This document shows, in pieces, positions 51,923 to 61,447 of a stretch of DNA of 64,000 bases. The notes beneath the pieces were generated by a model that saw nothing but the letters and a program-made list of their open reading frames with translations, had not been told where the DNA came from and did not search any database. Position 1 is the stretch's first letter. Every line of letters begins with the position of its first letter. The position numbers were made by a program, and so were the translations under genes. The stretch comes from an uncultured Alphaproteobacteria bacterium (lineage in GTDB: Bacteria > Pseudomonadota > Alphaproteobacteria > RF32 > CAG-239): positions 1 to 64,000 of the forward strand of contig CABQIK010000001.1 of NCBI GenBank assembly GCA_902464275.1. Direction: 5' to 3'.

Positions 51923-52999
51923 TTATGCGACGTAATTTATTATTTTTTCCGCCAGCTTTTTATTATTGGTTGCAATCATTTTGTTTTGTTTCATATTCTG
52001 TTCATAGTTTAGTCGGTCGGCATAAACTTTATTTAAGGTATCAAGCAACATGCCATCCGCGCCGATTTGTTCATCGGCAACAACTTCTGCGTACCCCTTA
52101 TTTTGGAATGACTTAGCGTTCAACATTTGCTCGCCGCGGCTTGAACCAACCGGCAACGGCACCAAAAGCATCGGCTTGCACAAACTTAAAAGTTCAAAAA
52201 TAGAATTTGAACCGGCGCGAGAAATTACAACATCGGCGGCTTTCATAAAATCTTTTAATTCGGCGTCAACATACTCAAACTGCTTGTAACCTTTAACATC
52301 AGCGCCTTCTTCAGTTTGCCCTTTGCCGCAAATATGTATAATTTGGTATTTTTGCAAAAGCTCCGGCAGATTATTGCGCACGACTTGATTTAAACTTTTG
52401 GCGCCCAAACTGCCGCCGATAATCATTACTATCGGCTTTTTGGCATCAAAACCGCAATAGGCGCAAGCTTTTTCTTTGCTTCCGTTTTTAAACCTATCGG
52501 ATAAAACCGGTCCGATATGCTCAACTTTTGACTTATTTTTAACATAATTTACCGTGTCGGCAAAAGTGGTAAAAAACTTTGACACAAACGGCAATGACAT
52601 TTTGTTTGCCAATCCGGGAGTAACGTCAGATTCGTGCATTATCACCGGCCGGCCGTTAATTTTTCCGGCCAGCACCACCGGAAATGATACAAACCCGCCT
52701 TTAGAAAAAATTATGCTCGGTTTTTCTTTAAACACAATCCAAACGGCTTGCAGCACGCCGACCGGAATTTTAAGCATATCCAAAAAATTCTGCCATGAAA
52801 AATAACGCCGCAGCTTGCCGGTTGCTATCGGATAATATTTTACATCGGGCAGCTTGGCAATTAAATCAGCTTCAATGCCGTGATACGAGCCGATGTAAAC
52901 AACTTGCCAGCCTTGCTCCAAAAACACCGGAATTAATGCCAAATTAAGGGTAACGTGACCGGCCGAACCGCCGCCGGTAAAAATAATTTTTTTACTCAT
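51923..52999 (-). CDS. murG: MurG glycosyltransferase of Firmicutes type
   Basis: Adds GlcNAc to lipid I to form lipid II at the inner membrane face. I take the ATG at 52999 (MSKKIIF, 358 residues), 8 bp inside the end of rmuC. Landmarks: FTGGGSAGHVTLNLALIP, YPIATGKLRRYFSWQN, FSKGGFVSFPVV, IMHESDVTPGLANK, GGSLGAKSLNQ and SRAGSNSIFELL. The GHVTLNL and LRRYFSWQN blocks match streptococcal and clostridial MurG rather than the proteobacterial type. It sits outside the dcw cluster, which lacks its own murG. Horizontal replacement is inferred. Confidence 0.9.
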   Translation of the reverse strand: MSKKIIFTGGGSAGHVTLNLALIPVFLEQGWQVVYIGSYHGIEADLIAKLPDVKYYPIATGKLRRYFSWQNFLDMLKIPVGVLQAVWIVFKEKPSIIFSKGGFVSFPVVLAGKINGRPVIMHESDVTPGLANKMSLPFVSKFFTTFADTVNYVKNKSKVEHIGPVLSDRFKNGSKEKACAYCGFDAKKPIVMIIGGSLGAKSLNQVVRNNLPELLQKYQIIHICGKGQTEEGADVKGYKQFEYVDAELKDFMKAADVVISRAGSNSIFELLSLCKPMLLVPLPVGSSRGEQMLNAKSFQNKGYAEVVADEQIGADGMLLDTLNKVYADRLNYEQNMKQNKMIATNNKKLAEKIINYVA

Positions 53000-54323
53000 T
53001 GCCAACCTCTTCAGTAATTTGCGGAAGCTCGGTATCTTCATATCCTATGCTCAGATTTTTAGTTACCTTGGCTCCTTTTTCTTTAAGTCTGCCGGCCAAA
53101 GACAAAGCATTGCCTTTGCCGGTGGAAAGTTTGTTCATTGCCTGCTCATAATTTTTACGAGCACTTTCTATTGATTTATCAATATGCTTCATATCTTCAA
53201 CAAAGCCGACGATTTTATCATACAGCGAGCCGCCGATAGTGGCAATTTCCGCCACATTGCGGTTTTGGTTTTCAATCTGCCACAAGTTTTCAATCGTGCG
53301 CAATATCGGCAATAACGATGACGGAGTGGTAATGGCAATGTTCTTTTTATAAGCGTAATCATAAAGACTGTTATCCGCCCTAACCGCCTCAACATACGCG
53401 CTTTCAACCGGAATAAAAATCACCACATAATCAAGCATGTTGTTTTTAATAAGTTTTTGATAATCTTTGCCCGCCAACTCGTCTATGTGCTTTTTAACGC
53501 ACTGAATATGGCGCTGCAAATAAACCTGTCGCATGCTGTCATCATCGCAGTTAACATAATTTACATAGTCATTAAGCGAAACTTTGGAATCTACAATCAC
53601 ACTGCGGTCGTTCGGCAATTTAATAATCACGTCGGGACGCAACATGCGGTTATCATCATTACGGAAAGTTTCCTGCGTAACGTAATTAATGCCTTTTTGC
53701 AGACCGGAAATTTCTAAAATACGCTCAAGCTGAAATTCGCCCCAATTACCCTGAATTTTTTTATTGCCCTTTAAGGCCGCGCTTAAATTTTCAGCGTCTT
53801 TACTTAAAGTTTGGTTTAAATTAAGCAGGTTTTTAAGCTGTTCGTCAAATGACGATTTATTTTTAAGGCTGTCTTCATGCGCGCTTTCAACCTTGGTTTT
53901 AAAATCGGCGATTTGCTGTTTAAATGGCTCTAACACCAAACCGAGCACGTTTTTCTGCTCTTCATTAAAGCGGCGTTGTTGGCTTTGAATAACCTCATTA
54001 GAAACATTTTTAAACCGCTCGGTCATTTCCTCTTTGTTTTTTTCAAGGTCGGCAAGTTTTGCTTCCAGATATTTTTTTTGATTTTCATAGTCAGATTTAA
54101 GTTTGGTGTTTTCAGCAAGCAGTTGCGAATTTTCAGCGGCATAGTTTAAGCAGCGCTCTTTTAATTCAGTGATATTTTTTTCACTTGCGGCAAGCAACAC
54201 ATTGTTCTGAGCCTGCTGCAGCTCAAGTTTGCGAAATTTAACCGATTTATAAATCAGCATAACCAATACTAACAGCGCAAACCCGGCTGACGCTCCGCAA
54301 ATTATAATCTGATATTCCGGCAT
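52992..54323 (-). CDS. rmuC: DNA recombination protein RmuC
   Basis: A 443-residue RmuC family protein: one N-terminal transmembrane helix (about 5-25), a long coiled coil (30-190) and the RmuC nuclease-like domain (about 195-400) with GNWGEFQLERILEISGL, LRPDVIIKLPNDRSVIVDSKVSLNDY and VVIFIPVESAYVEA. RmuC limits recombination at inverted repeats in E. coli. AAGGAG lies before the ATG. First of the rmuC-murG-mnmA unit. Confidence 0.95.
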   Translation of the reverse strand: MPEYQIIICGASAGFALLVLVMLIYKSVKFRKLELQQAQNNVLLAASEKNITELKERCLNYAAENSQLLAENTKLKSDYENQKKYLEAKLADLEKNKEEMTERFKNVSNEVIQSQQRRFNEEQKNVLGLVLEPFKQQIADFKTKVESAHEDSLKNKSSFDEQLKNLLNLNQTLSKDAENLSAALKGNKKIQGNWGEFQLERILEISGLQKGINYVTQETFRNDDNRMLRPDVIIKLPNDRSVIVDSKVSLNDYVNYVNCDDDSMRQVYLQRHIQCVKKHIDELAGKDYQKLIKNNMLDYVVIFIPVESAYVEAVRADNSLYDYAYKKNIAITTPSSLLPILRTIENLWQIENQNRNVAEIATIGGSLYDKIVGFVEDMKHIDKSIESARKNYEQAMNKLSTGKGNALSLAGRLKEKGAKVTKNLSIGYEDTELPQITEEVGNE

Positions 54324-54384
54324 TTGTTATTTTCTCCTTATCAGCAGAGTTTAGCGCGACTGCCGATTTTTGCAAGCAGATATA

Positions 54385-55965
54385 TTAGTTTTTTAACACT
54401 ATTGCTTCGGCTGCTTTTAACCCGTCAACCGCCGCGGAAGTTATGCCTCCGGCATATCCGGCTCCTTCGCCGCACGGGTACAGCCCTTTTACCGAGCTTT
54501 GCATAGTTTCATCGCGCAGGATACGTATCGGTGACGAACTACGAGTTTCCGGCGCGGTCAATACCGCGTCAGAGCTTGCAAAACCTTTGAGTTTTTTATC
54601 CATTTCAGTAATAGCCGAGCGCATGGTGGCAACCACTTGCGGCGGCAGAACGTTTTGAATAGTGCCGAGCGTTACTCCGGGTTTATATGAAGGCTGCACT
54701 CCGCCTAATTTTTTACTTTCGCGGGATTTTAAAAAATCACCGACCAACTGCGCCGGAGCATGATAATTTTTGCCGCCGGCCACAAAGGCAGCCTCTTCAA
54801 TTTTTTGCTGAAAATACATACCGGCAAGCGGGTGTTTGGAGGCAAAATCTTCCGTCCCGACCCCGACCAAAAGCGCGGCATTGGCATTTTCGGTATCGCG
54901 GGCATATTCGCTCATGCCGTTGGTTACAACTCTGCCCTGTTCAGAGGCCGCCGCAATTACGCTCCCGCCGGGGCACATGCAAAAGGTATAGGCGGAGCGT
55001 CCGTTTTTAAGATGTACCGCCAGTTTATAATCGGCGGCGCCCAAACCGTTTATTTTTTCAGCTCCGTACTGCGCCTTGTTAATCAGGCTTTGTTTATGTT
55101 CTATACGCGCCCCGACCGAAAACGGTTTTTGCTCTATCGGGATGTGTTCATTATACAGCATTTCAAAAGTATCGCGCGCGCTGTGCCCGATAGCAAGCAC
55201 CACATTTTCAGCCGCAAATTGTTTAATATTGCCGCCCGTATCAGTCACTTCAATCCCGATAATTTTATCATCATTAATCAGCAACTTGTTTAAACGGTGT
55301 TCAAAGTAATATTTACCGCCTAAATCCTCAATTTTGCGGCGGATATTTTTTACCATTTTAATCAGCTTATCGGTGCCGATATGCGGCTTGGCCAAATATA
55401 AAATTTCTTCCGGAGCGCCGGCTTGCACAAATTCATGCAAAACTTTACGCACATATTTGTCTTTTTTAATGCCGGTCATCAATTTGCCGTCTGAAAAAGT
55501 GCCGGCGCCACCCTCGCCGAACTGCACATTGGAAACAATGTTCAAATTGCCGCTTTGCCAAAAGGTATCAACATCTTTTTTGCGCGCGTCGGCATCTTTG
55601 CCGCGCTCAAACACCAACGGGCACAAACCGGCTTCCGCTAACGCCAACGCCGCCGCCATACCGGCCGGACCGCTGCCGATAACCACCGGCGGAATTTGCA
55701 TTTTTACCTGCGGTAATGTATATTCTTCAACATCTTTAAGGGGCTCAATATCATTATTTAAGGCAATATCAGCCTCATTTTTAAGCTTGCAATCAACCGA
55801 AATCACATAACAAATATTGCTTTTATGGCGAGCGTCCACCGACTTTTTAGCTAACTTTACAGCGCTGATTAAGTTGGTTGCAATACCGAGTTTTTCTGCC
55901 GCCAAGCGCTTCAAATCCGCATCATCGGCATTAAGCGGAAGTTTCAGATTACTAATTCTCAGCAT
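54385..55965 (-). CDS. FAD-dependent oxidoreductase (COG2509 type)
   Basis: A 526-residue flavoprotein with an N-terminal helper domain of about 90 residues, then the dinucleotide loop VVIGSGPAGMAAALALAEAG (near 97-115) and FERGKDADARKKDV. FGEGGAGTFSDGKL and the C-terminal PCGEGAGYAGGITSAAVDG are hallmarks of this uncharacterised dehydrogenase group. Substrate unknown. The ATG overlaps the upstream gene by 14 bp, indicating cotranscription. Confidence 0.88.
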   Translation of the reverse strand: MLRISNLKLPLNADDADLKRLAAEKLGIATNLISAVKLAKKSVDARHKSNICYVISVDCKLKNEADIALNNDIEPLKDVEEYTLPQVKMQIPPVVIGSGPAGMAAALALAEAGLCPLVFERGKDADARKKDVDTFWQSGNLNIVSNVQFGEGGAGTFSDGKLMTGIKKDKYVRKVLHEFVQAGAPEEILYLAKPHIGTDKLIKMVKNIRRKIEDLGGKYYFEHRLNKLLINDDKIIGIEVTDTGGNIKQFAAENVVLAIGHSARDTFEMLYNEHIPIEQKPFSVGARIEHKQSLINKAQYGAEKINGLGAADYKLAVHLKNGRSAYTFCMCPGGSVIAAASEQGRVVTNGMSEYARDTENANAALLVGVGTEDFASKHPLAGMYFQQKIEEAAFVAGGKNYHAPAQLVGDFLKSRESKKLGGVQPSYKPGVTLGTIQNVLPPQVVATMRSAITEMDKKLKGFASSDAVLTAPETRSSSPIRILRDETMQSSVKGLYPCGEGAGYAGGITSAAVDGLKAAEAIVLKN

Positions 55966-57517
55966 TTAACGGGATTCCTAACAAAAAGTAATTATACAAA
56001 CGGGAAGGCAAAGCAAGCTCATTGCTTAACTCTTCAACCGAATAGCCTTGTTCAAGCAAGGTTTTTTCATCAGAATATAATGAGGTTCCAAGCCCTAACC
56101 GTCTGCCTTCAATTTGCGCGCCTAAACTTTCAACCAAAGTCGGGAAAATGTCCATGGCGGTAAAATGCCGATTATAGCGATATTCCGATTGCGGCGCGTT
56201 AATAAACAAATTAAACACTCTGCGGTCATCACCCTTTTTCCAAACATTGCCTTTCATCATTAAATGATCGTCAAGCACGGCAATTACCGTGTTGTCGGCA
56301 AACGGCTGCGCTTTAATCCATTTAACAAAATCGGCAATCTGCATATCGCCGCAAGAAATAACATTATTAATCCGTTTTTTGCGCGGATATTTTTTAGGAC
56401 ATACTCTTTTGTCAAAGGTATCGGTGCCAAAGTGCGTATCCATGGTCATAACCGTAAACGCAAACGGTTTGTTTTGTTCAGAAAGAGCGGTAATTTCGCG
56501 CTTGGCATATTCAAAAATATCAGCGTCTTTGATATGGCGTTTTAAGTTATTGCGATTTGTGCCGGTTAGCGCCTGTTGGTCAAGCAGCCGCACATTGCCG
56601 TGGCTTTGCAAAAATCCGTCAGTATCAGAAAATTCTGCCGGAGTACCAATCATAAATGACTGTGCATAGCCGTTAATTGCTAAAATATTTGATAAGCAAA
56701 CCGCATGGTTAAACAATCCGCCATCAGGATTAAACGCATCGGAGCGGTCAAACATCGGAACTTTAAGCGGCAGTCCGCAATATTGCGCCAACAATCCGCC
56801 CTGCGTAAAATTAATGCCGTCAAACTGAAAACCGCCGCCGATTTTTTCGGTATCGCTGAAATTAAGATTTTTCTCCGCCAACTTAGTCAGCTCCGGCATT
56901 AAATTATCACCAAAGTAGTACGGATTCATAAATCCGGTTTCCATAGATTCGGCAAAAATAACTATCAGATTCTTTTTGCTTTCAGGAAACGTAATGTTTA
57001 CGCTATCAGGAAAAACATAATTCTTTTCATAAAAATCAGAGTATTGCAAATTGTTTTTGTGCATAAAATACTCGGCAACCACCACCAAATTTAAGCGGCA
57101 TATCGTGTATAAAAATGATGATGTCAAAAACAACCACGCGCCGATTTTACATGCGCGGTGCAAATAATTTTTCCAAAGCGGACGCAGTTTTACGGCCATA
57201 TAATAAAGCAGGCTCACGCCCAAAACCACGGCAAAAGCTAAAATCAGGCTTCTTTTAGCCCATGATTCAACCAAGCGCGGCTCAAAAAACTGCGGCTGAT
57301 AAATATGGAACATAATTTGGCTGTACGTAACTTCGCCAAAAGTTTTAAGAACCCAACCGGTGGTACCGATTAAGATACAGGCAATAAAGATTAAAATTAA
57401 ACTTAACATTTTGTTTTTAACTCTCTGATTTTGATAATACCAATGTACCCGTTCATATTGATATTGCAAGCAACTTAACATATTTATGCCCACGGTATTA
57501 TAAATTTTTTCAGGCAT
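55952..57517 (-). CDS. Membrane sulfatase/phosphoglycerol transferase-like enzyme
   Basis: An inner-membrane enzyme of the alkaline phosphatase superfamily (LtaS/MdoB-like). Transmembrane helices occupy about 35-155. The extracytoplasmic catalytic domain has KKNLIVIFAESMETGF with Thr as the candidate nucleophile, MDTHFGTD and VIAVLDDHLMM with metal-binding Asp and His. Such enzymes move phosphoglycerol or phosphoethanolamine onto glycans or lipids. The start is uncertain: the ATG at 57517 (521 residues) lacks a clear Shine-Dalgarno sequence and later Met codons are possible. Overlaps the FAD gene. Confidence 0.8.
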   Translation of the reverse strand: MPEKIYNTVGINMLSCLQYQYERVHWYYQNQRVKNKMLSLILIFIACILIGTTGWVLKTFGEVTYSQIMFHIYQPQFFEPRLVESWAKRSLILAFAVVLGVSLLYYMAVKLRPLWKNYLHRACKIGAWLFLTSSFLYTICRLNLVVVAEYFMHKNNLQYSDFYEKNYVFPDSVNITFPESKKNLIVIFAESMETGFMNPYYFGDNLMPELTKLAEKNLNFSDTEKIGGGFQFDGINFTQGGLLAQYCGLPLKVPMFDRSDAFNPDGGLFNHAVCLSNILAINGYAQSFMIGTPAEFSDTDGFLQSHGNVRLLDQQALTGTNRNNLKRHIKDADIFEYAKREITALSEQNKPFAFTVMTMDTHFGTDTFDKRVCPKKYPRKKRINNVISCGDMQIADFVKWIKAQPFADNTVIAVLDDHLMMKGNVWKKGDDRRVFNLFINAPQSEYRYNRHFTAMDIFPTLVESLGAQIEGRRLGLGTSLYSDEKTLLEQGYSVEELSNELALPSRLYNYFLLGIPLNAEN

Positions 57518-57578
57518 CGCTTATTGACAAAAAATTTTCGCAGTGCTATCGTCGCGTTATTCACTAAATTTTTTTGTT

Positions 57579-58058
57579 ATGGAAAAATTGTTAAATTATT
57601 TGCGGTTCGGGCATCACATAGTTGTGGACGAACTTTCAGGCTGGGACGATGATGCTTATCTTCCGGGATTTTTTTATGCTGAGCTTAAACCGGGCGAGAG
57701 CATTCTGGTTGCGTCTGACGGCAGCAGGTTTACATCATCCGGCAACAAATTGCGCCGCGGCAATTCTCTTATGGCGCTGCTGACAAAAGGCGATGAAACG
57801 GTTGAAAAAACCGTACTCGGCAAATGTTGTAAAATTACCGCCGGTGGCACAACACGCTATCTGCCGGTAGTTATTGCCACCGCCGGAGACAATGTGCAAT
57901 ACTTTGCGCCGGTGTGCGGTAACCCTGAAGAACTTAATTCATTTTTGGCCATGGCGCGGAGCTTTTGCGATGAGCACCAAGACGTTCCTTGGTGGCTGTA
58001 TGAAAAAACCGAAAAGCTTGCCGCTTGGTTGCAAGAGCATAACCCCAGATGGGTTTAA
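57579..58058 (+). CDS. Conserved-looking hypothetical protein
   Basis: No family is recognised. The ATG at 57579 gives 159 residues; a GTG at 57543 would add 12. The protein is soluble, acidic to neutral, without signal peptide or membrane helix. It is Trp- and Gly-rich in places (ELSGWDDDAYLPGFFYAELKPGESI; VPWWLYEKTEKLAAWLQEHNPRWV). Codon use matches neighbours, and a terminator follows, so it looks real. No Shine-Dalgarno sequence is seen. It stands alone between divergent and convergent neighbours. Confidence 0.6.
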   Translation: MEKLLNYLRFGHHIVVDELSGWDDDAYLPGFFYAELKPGESILVASDGSRFTSSGNKLRRGNSLMALLTKGDETVEKTVLGKCCKITAGGTTRYLPVVIATAGDNVQYFAPVCGNPEELNSFLAMARSFCDEHQDVPWWLYEKTEKLAAWLQEHNPRWV

Positions 58059-58078
58059 GCTTTAATCATGCAATTTAA

Positions 58079-58112
58079 AAAACCGTAAATCTGTTATAGA
58101 TTTACGGTTTTT
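58079..58112. terminator. Bidirectional terminator between the orphan gene and gyrA
   Basis: The stem AAACCGTAAATC / GATTTACGGTTT has a short loop and T tracts on both strands, between two convergent stop codons. Confidence 0.87.
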
Positions 58113-58128
58113 TATTATCGGAATATCG

Positions 58129-60942
58129 TTATTCTTCTGAAGTTGTTTCCGGTTCGGTAATAGTATCAACCGCCGCCTCATCAACATCTGCGGCGCTGTC
58201 ACCCAAAACTTCGGAACCGGTTTCTTCTTCAAGTTCCTCATCATCACCGGCATCGGCGTTAAGCCATGTTACCGACACAACCTTTTCATCATCGGCAGTG
58301 CGGAACAAAATAACGCCCTGAGTTTTACGACCGGCAACACGAATATCGGCAACCGGCATACGAATAAGTTTGCCACCGTCGGTAACCATCATAATTTGGT
58401 TATCGTCTTCAATCGGGAACGAGCTTACAACTTCTTTGTTACGAGCCGACATTTCCATATTGGCAATACCCTGTCCGCCACGGCCGGTAACGCGATATTC
58501 ATACGATGATGTGCGTTTACCGTAACCGGTTGAAGTTACAGTTAAAATAAACTCCTCACGATCTTGCATTTGCTTAAATTCTTCAGGCGTAAGCAATGAG
58601 AGCGCTCCGGTTTGTTCGGCGGTAACGTTTGCATCATCTACGGCTTCGGCTTCCATGTGCTTAATTACCGACGAAACTTTTAAGTATTCATCGCGCTGTT
58701 CGGTAGTTGCGTCAATGTGTTTGAGCATAGACATTGAAATTACTTCATCACCGTCGCTTAATTTAATGCCGCGAACACCGGTTGAGTTACGACCTACAAA
58801 CACGCGAACATCAGTTACCGGAAAACGAATACATTTGCCGCTCTTGGCCGCCAACATAACATCGTTATCTTCCGTGCAGAGCATAACATTAACCATTTTA
58901 TCGCCTTCATCAAGCTTCATGGCAATTTTGCCGTTAGTCTGAACATTAACAAAATCCATCAATGAGTTGCGGCGCACATTACCCTGCGCGGTTGCAAACA
59001 TAATAGACAGATTTTTGCAATCTTCCTCATTTTCCGGCAATTTCATAATGGTGGTAATGTTTTCGCCGGCATCAAGCGGCAACAGGTTAATAAACGGCTT
59101 GCCCTTAGAAGTCGGCGAACCGAGCGGAAGCTTATAAACTTTCATTTTATAAACCAATCCTTTAGATGAGAAGAACAGCACCGGCGTGTGGGTTGAAGCA
59201 ACAAACAAACGGGTAACAAAGTCTTCTTCTTTGGTGGCCATACCTGACTTGCCTTTACCACCGCGTTTTTGCGCTTTGTAGGCATTGAGCGGAACGCGTT
59301 TGATATATCCGGCTTCGGTAACCGTAACTACCATTTCTTCACGCTGAATCAATGATTCAATATCAGTATCATACTCAATATCTTCAATTTTGGTCAAACG
59401 CGGAGTGGCGTATTCATCTTTAACGGCAACCAATTCATCACGCATAATAGCATAAAGCTTTTCACGGCTGGCTAAAATAGAAAGATATTCTTTAATATCC
59501 TCGCCCAAACCGACTAATTCTTCATGAATTTTATCACGTTCCAAACCGGTTAAACGTTGCAATTTTAAGTCAAGTATAGCTTTAGCCTGATCTTCCGACA
59601 AGCGATAAAAGCCGTTTTCAACTTTACGGTCTGGTTCGTCAATGAGTTTAACCAAAACCTCAACATCACCTGCCGGCCATGCTTTGGCAAGCAAAGCGTC
59701 TTTTGCATCTTGCGGGCTGGGAGCGGTACGAATAAGCTCAATCACCGGATCAAGATTTTCAACTGCAATGGCAAGACCAACCAATAAATGCGCGCGGTCA
59801 CGAGCTTTATTCAGTTTAAAGATAGTCCGACGGCGGATAACTTCTTCACGAAACTCAATAAAGGCGGCGATAATATCTTTTAAGGTCATCATCATCGGAC
59901 GCCCATGGTTAATTGCCAACATGTTCATACCGAAACTGGTTTGCAACGGAGTGTATTTATAAAGCTGATTTAATACTACATCGGCCTGAAAATCTTTTTT
60001 AATTTCAATAACTACGCGCACGCCCTGACGGTCTGACTCATCGCGAATATCGGAAATGCCGTCAACCTTTTTGTCTTTAACCAATTCGGCAATGCGGGTC
60101 ACCAACGCGGCTTTGTTTACCTGATACGGAATTTCATGAACGATAATCGCTTCTTTGTCTTTGCGGATTTCTTCAATGGTGCATTTAGCGCGCATCATTA
60201 CCGAGCCGCGGCCGGTTAAATAAGCTGATTTCGCGCCGCCCTGACCTAAAATAAGGCCGCCGGTCGGAAAATCAGGTCCGGGGACAATATTAATTAAGTC
60301 ATCGGCGGAAATATCCGGATTGTCAATATAAGCGCAGCAAGCGTCAATAACTTCGCCAAGGTTATGCGGCGGCATATTGGTGGCCATACCGACGGCAATA
60401 CCATTGGAGCCGTTTACCAGCAAATTCGGGAAACGTGCCGGCAAAACAGTCGGCTCTTGCACGCTTTCATCATAGTTCGGCATAAAGTCTACGGTATCAT
60501 ACTCAATATCTTCAATAAGTTTATGAGCAACTTTGGCTAAACGGGCTTCGGTATAACGCATGGCGGCAGCGCCGTCACCGTCCATTGAGCCGAAGTTACC
60601 TTGTCCGTCAACCAGCGGCAAGCGCATTGAAAACGGTTGCGCCATGCGTACCATAGCTTCATAAACCGAGCTGTCACCGTGCGGGTGATATTTACCGAGA
60701 ACTTCACCGACGATACGTGCCGATTTACGATACGGTTTAGTGCAATCATAGCCGTTTTCATACATGGCGTAAATAATACGGCGATGAACCGGTTTAAGAC
60801 CATCGCGCACATCAGGCAACGCGCGCGAAACAATAACGCTCATTGCATAATCCAAATACGAACGGCGCATTTCTTCGCTAATCATGGTCGGGGTAATGTT
60901 TTCGGCGACTGTCGGAACAGCGGTAATTTCATTTTCTTCCAT
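58129..60942 (-). CDS. gyrA: DNA gyrase subunit A
   Basis: Breakage-reunion subunit of gyrase. I take the ATG at 60942 (MEENEIT, 937 residues, AAGGA upstream); the longer frame to 61095 is not gyrase-like. The active-site Tyr130 is in MRYTE. The quinolone region HPHGDSSVYEAMVRM has Ser at the position of E. coli Ser83 and Glu at 87, a normal susceptible form. The GyrA-box QKRGGKG in the C-terminal beta-propeller separates it from ParC. The C-terminal tail is very acidic. Confidence 0.97.
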   Translation of the reverse strand: MEENEITAVPTVAENITPTMISEEMRRSYLDYAMSVIVSRALPDVRDGLKPVHRRIIYAMYENGYDCTKPYRKSARIVGEVLGKYHPHGDSSVYEAMVRMAQPFSMRLPLVDGQGNFGSMDGDGAAAMRYTEARLAKVAHKLIEDIEYDTVDFMPNYDESVQEPTVLPARFPNLLVNGSNGIAVGMATNMPPHNLGEVIDACCAYIDNPDISADDLINIVPGPDFPTGGLILGQGGAKSAYLTGRGSVMMRAKCTIEEIRKDKEAIIVHEIPYQVNKAALVTRIAELVKDKKVDGISDIRDESDRQGVRVVIEIKKDFQADVVLNQLYKYTPLQTSFGMNMLAINHGRPMMMTLKDIIAAFIEFREEVIRRRTIFKLNKARDRAHLLVGLAIAVENLDPVIELIRTAPSPQDAKDALLAKAWPAGDVEVLVKLIDEPDRKVENGFYRLSEDQAKAILDLKLQRLTGLERDKIHEELVGLGEDIKEYLSILASREKLYAIMRDELVAVKDEYATPRLTKIEDIEYDTDIESLIQREEMVVTVTEAGYIKRVPLNAYKAQKRGGKGKSGMATKEEDFVTRLFVASTHTPVLFFSSKGLVYKMKVYKLPLGSPTSKGKPFINLLPLDAGENITTIMKLPENEEDCKNLSIMFATAQGNVRRNSLMDFVNVQTNGKIAMKLDEGDKMVNVMLCTEDNDVMLAAKSGKCIRFPVTDVRVFVGRNSTGVRGIKLSDGDEVISMSMLKHIDATTEQRDEYLKVSSVIKHMEAEAVDDANVTAEQTGALSLLTPEEFKQMQDREEFILTVTSTGYGKRTSSYEYRVTGRGGQGIANMEMSARNKEVVSSFPIEDDNQIMMVTDGGKLIRMPVADIRVAGRKTQGVILFRTADDEKVVSVTWLNADAGDDEELEEETGSEVLGDSAADVDEAAVDTITEPETTSEE

Positions 60943-61127
60943 AGACTTTTCCTTATTTTTACAATTAAATTCAGAATCTGAGGGCAGAATAGCAAAATTA
61001 TCGGTTTTTCTAAAGCAATTTTTAAGTTTTATGCCCAACAAAAAACGGCATTTTCTTCTGTACGGGCAAAAAAAATGCCTTAAAATTGATTTCAAGGCAT
61101 AAAAGTTAATAAAATCGGCACTGATTT

Positions 61128-61373
61128 TTATTCGGCGATAAAACCGCCGCTTTCTTTTGCTTCAGAATCATCATCTGAAAACTTATCAGCAACAACGTCT
61201 TTGGTTTTATCATAACCGTCTTTAATCATTTGTTTGGTTTGCGCGGTAACATCAGAGGTAACTTCGCCAACCGTGGAATCTTTATTGAACGTTCCGTTAT
61301 AAAAACCCACGCCGAGCAAATAAATAATTATGATAATCAGCGCGTATAACATATATTTTAGCAGCGTTCCCAT
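61128..61373 (-). CDS. Small single-span membrane protein
   Basis: An 81-residue protein, with the ATG at 61373 chosen for its AAGGAG at the right distance. One N-terminal transmembrane helix (about 5-24) is followed by a charged, Lys/Asp-rich tail (TKQMIKDGYDKTKDVVADKFSDDDSEAKES). No family is recognised. It lies between mutL and gyrA on the same strand. Confidence 0.7.
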   Translation of the reverse strand: MGTLLKYMLYALIIIIIYLLGVGFYNGTFNKDSTVGEVTSDVTAQTKQMIKDGYDKTKDVVADKFSDDDSEAKESGGFIAE

Positions 61374-61447
61374 GCTTTTCTCCTTTGCCAAAGGTTAAAC
61401 TTCAAGCAAATAAATAAGCACGGTTTAATATATTTCAATGCTAAGTA

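Noticed and set aside
54687..55309. Plus-strand open frames over the FAD oxidoreductase gene
   Set aside because: Antisense shadows of a conserved gene.
60943..61095. N-terminal extension of gyrA
   Set aside because: Sequence is not gyrase-like, and a good Shine-Dalgarno sequence precedes the ATG at 60942.
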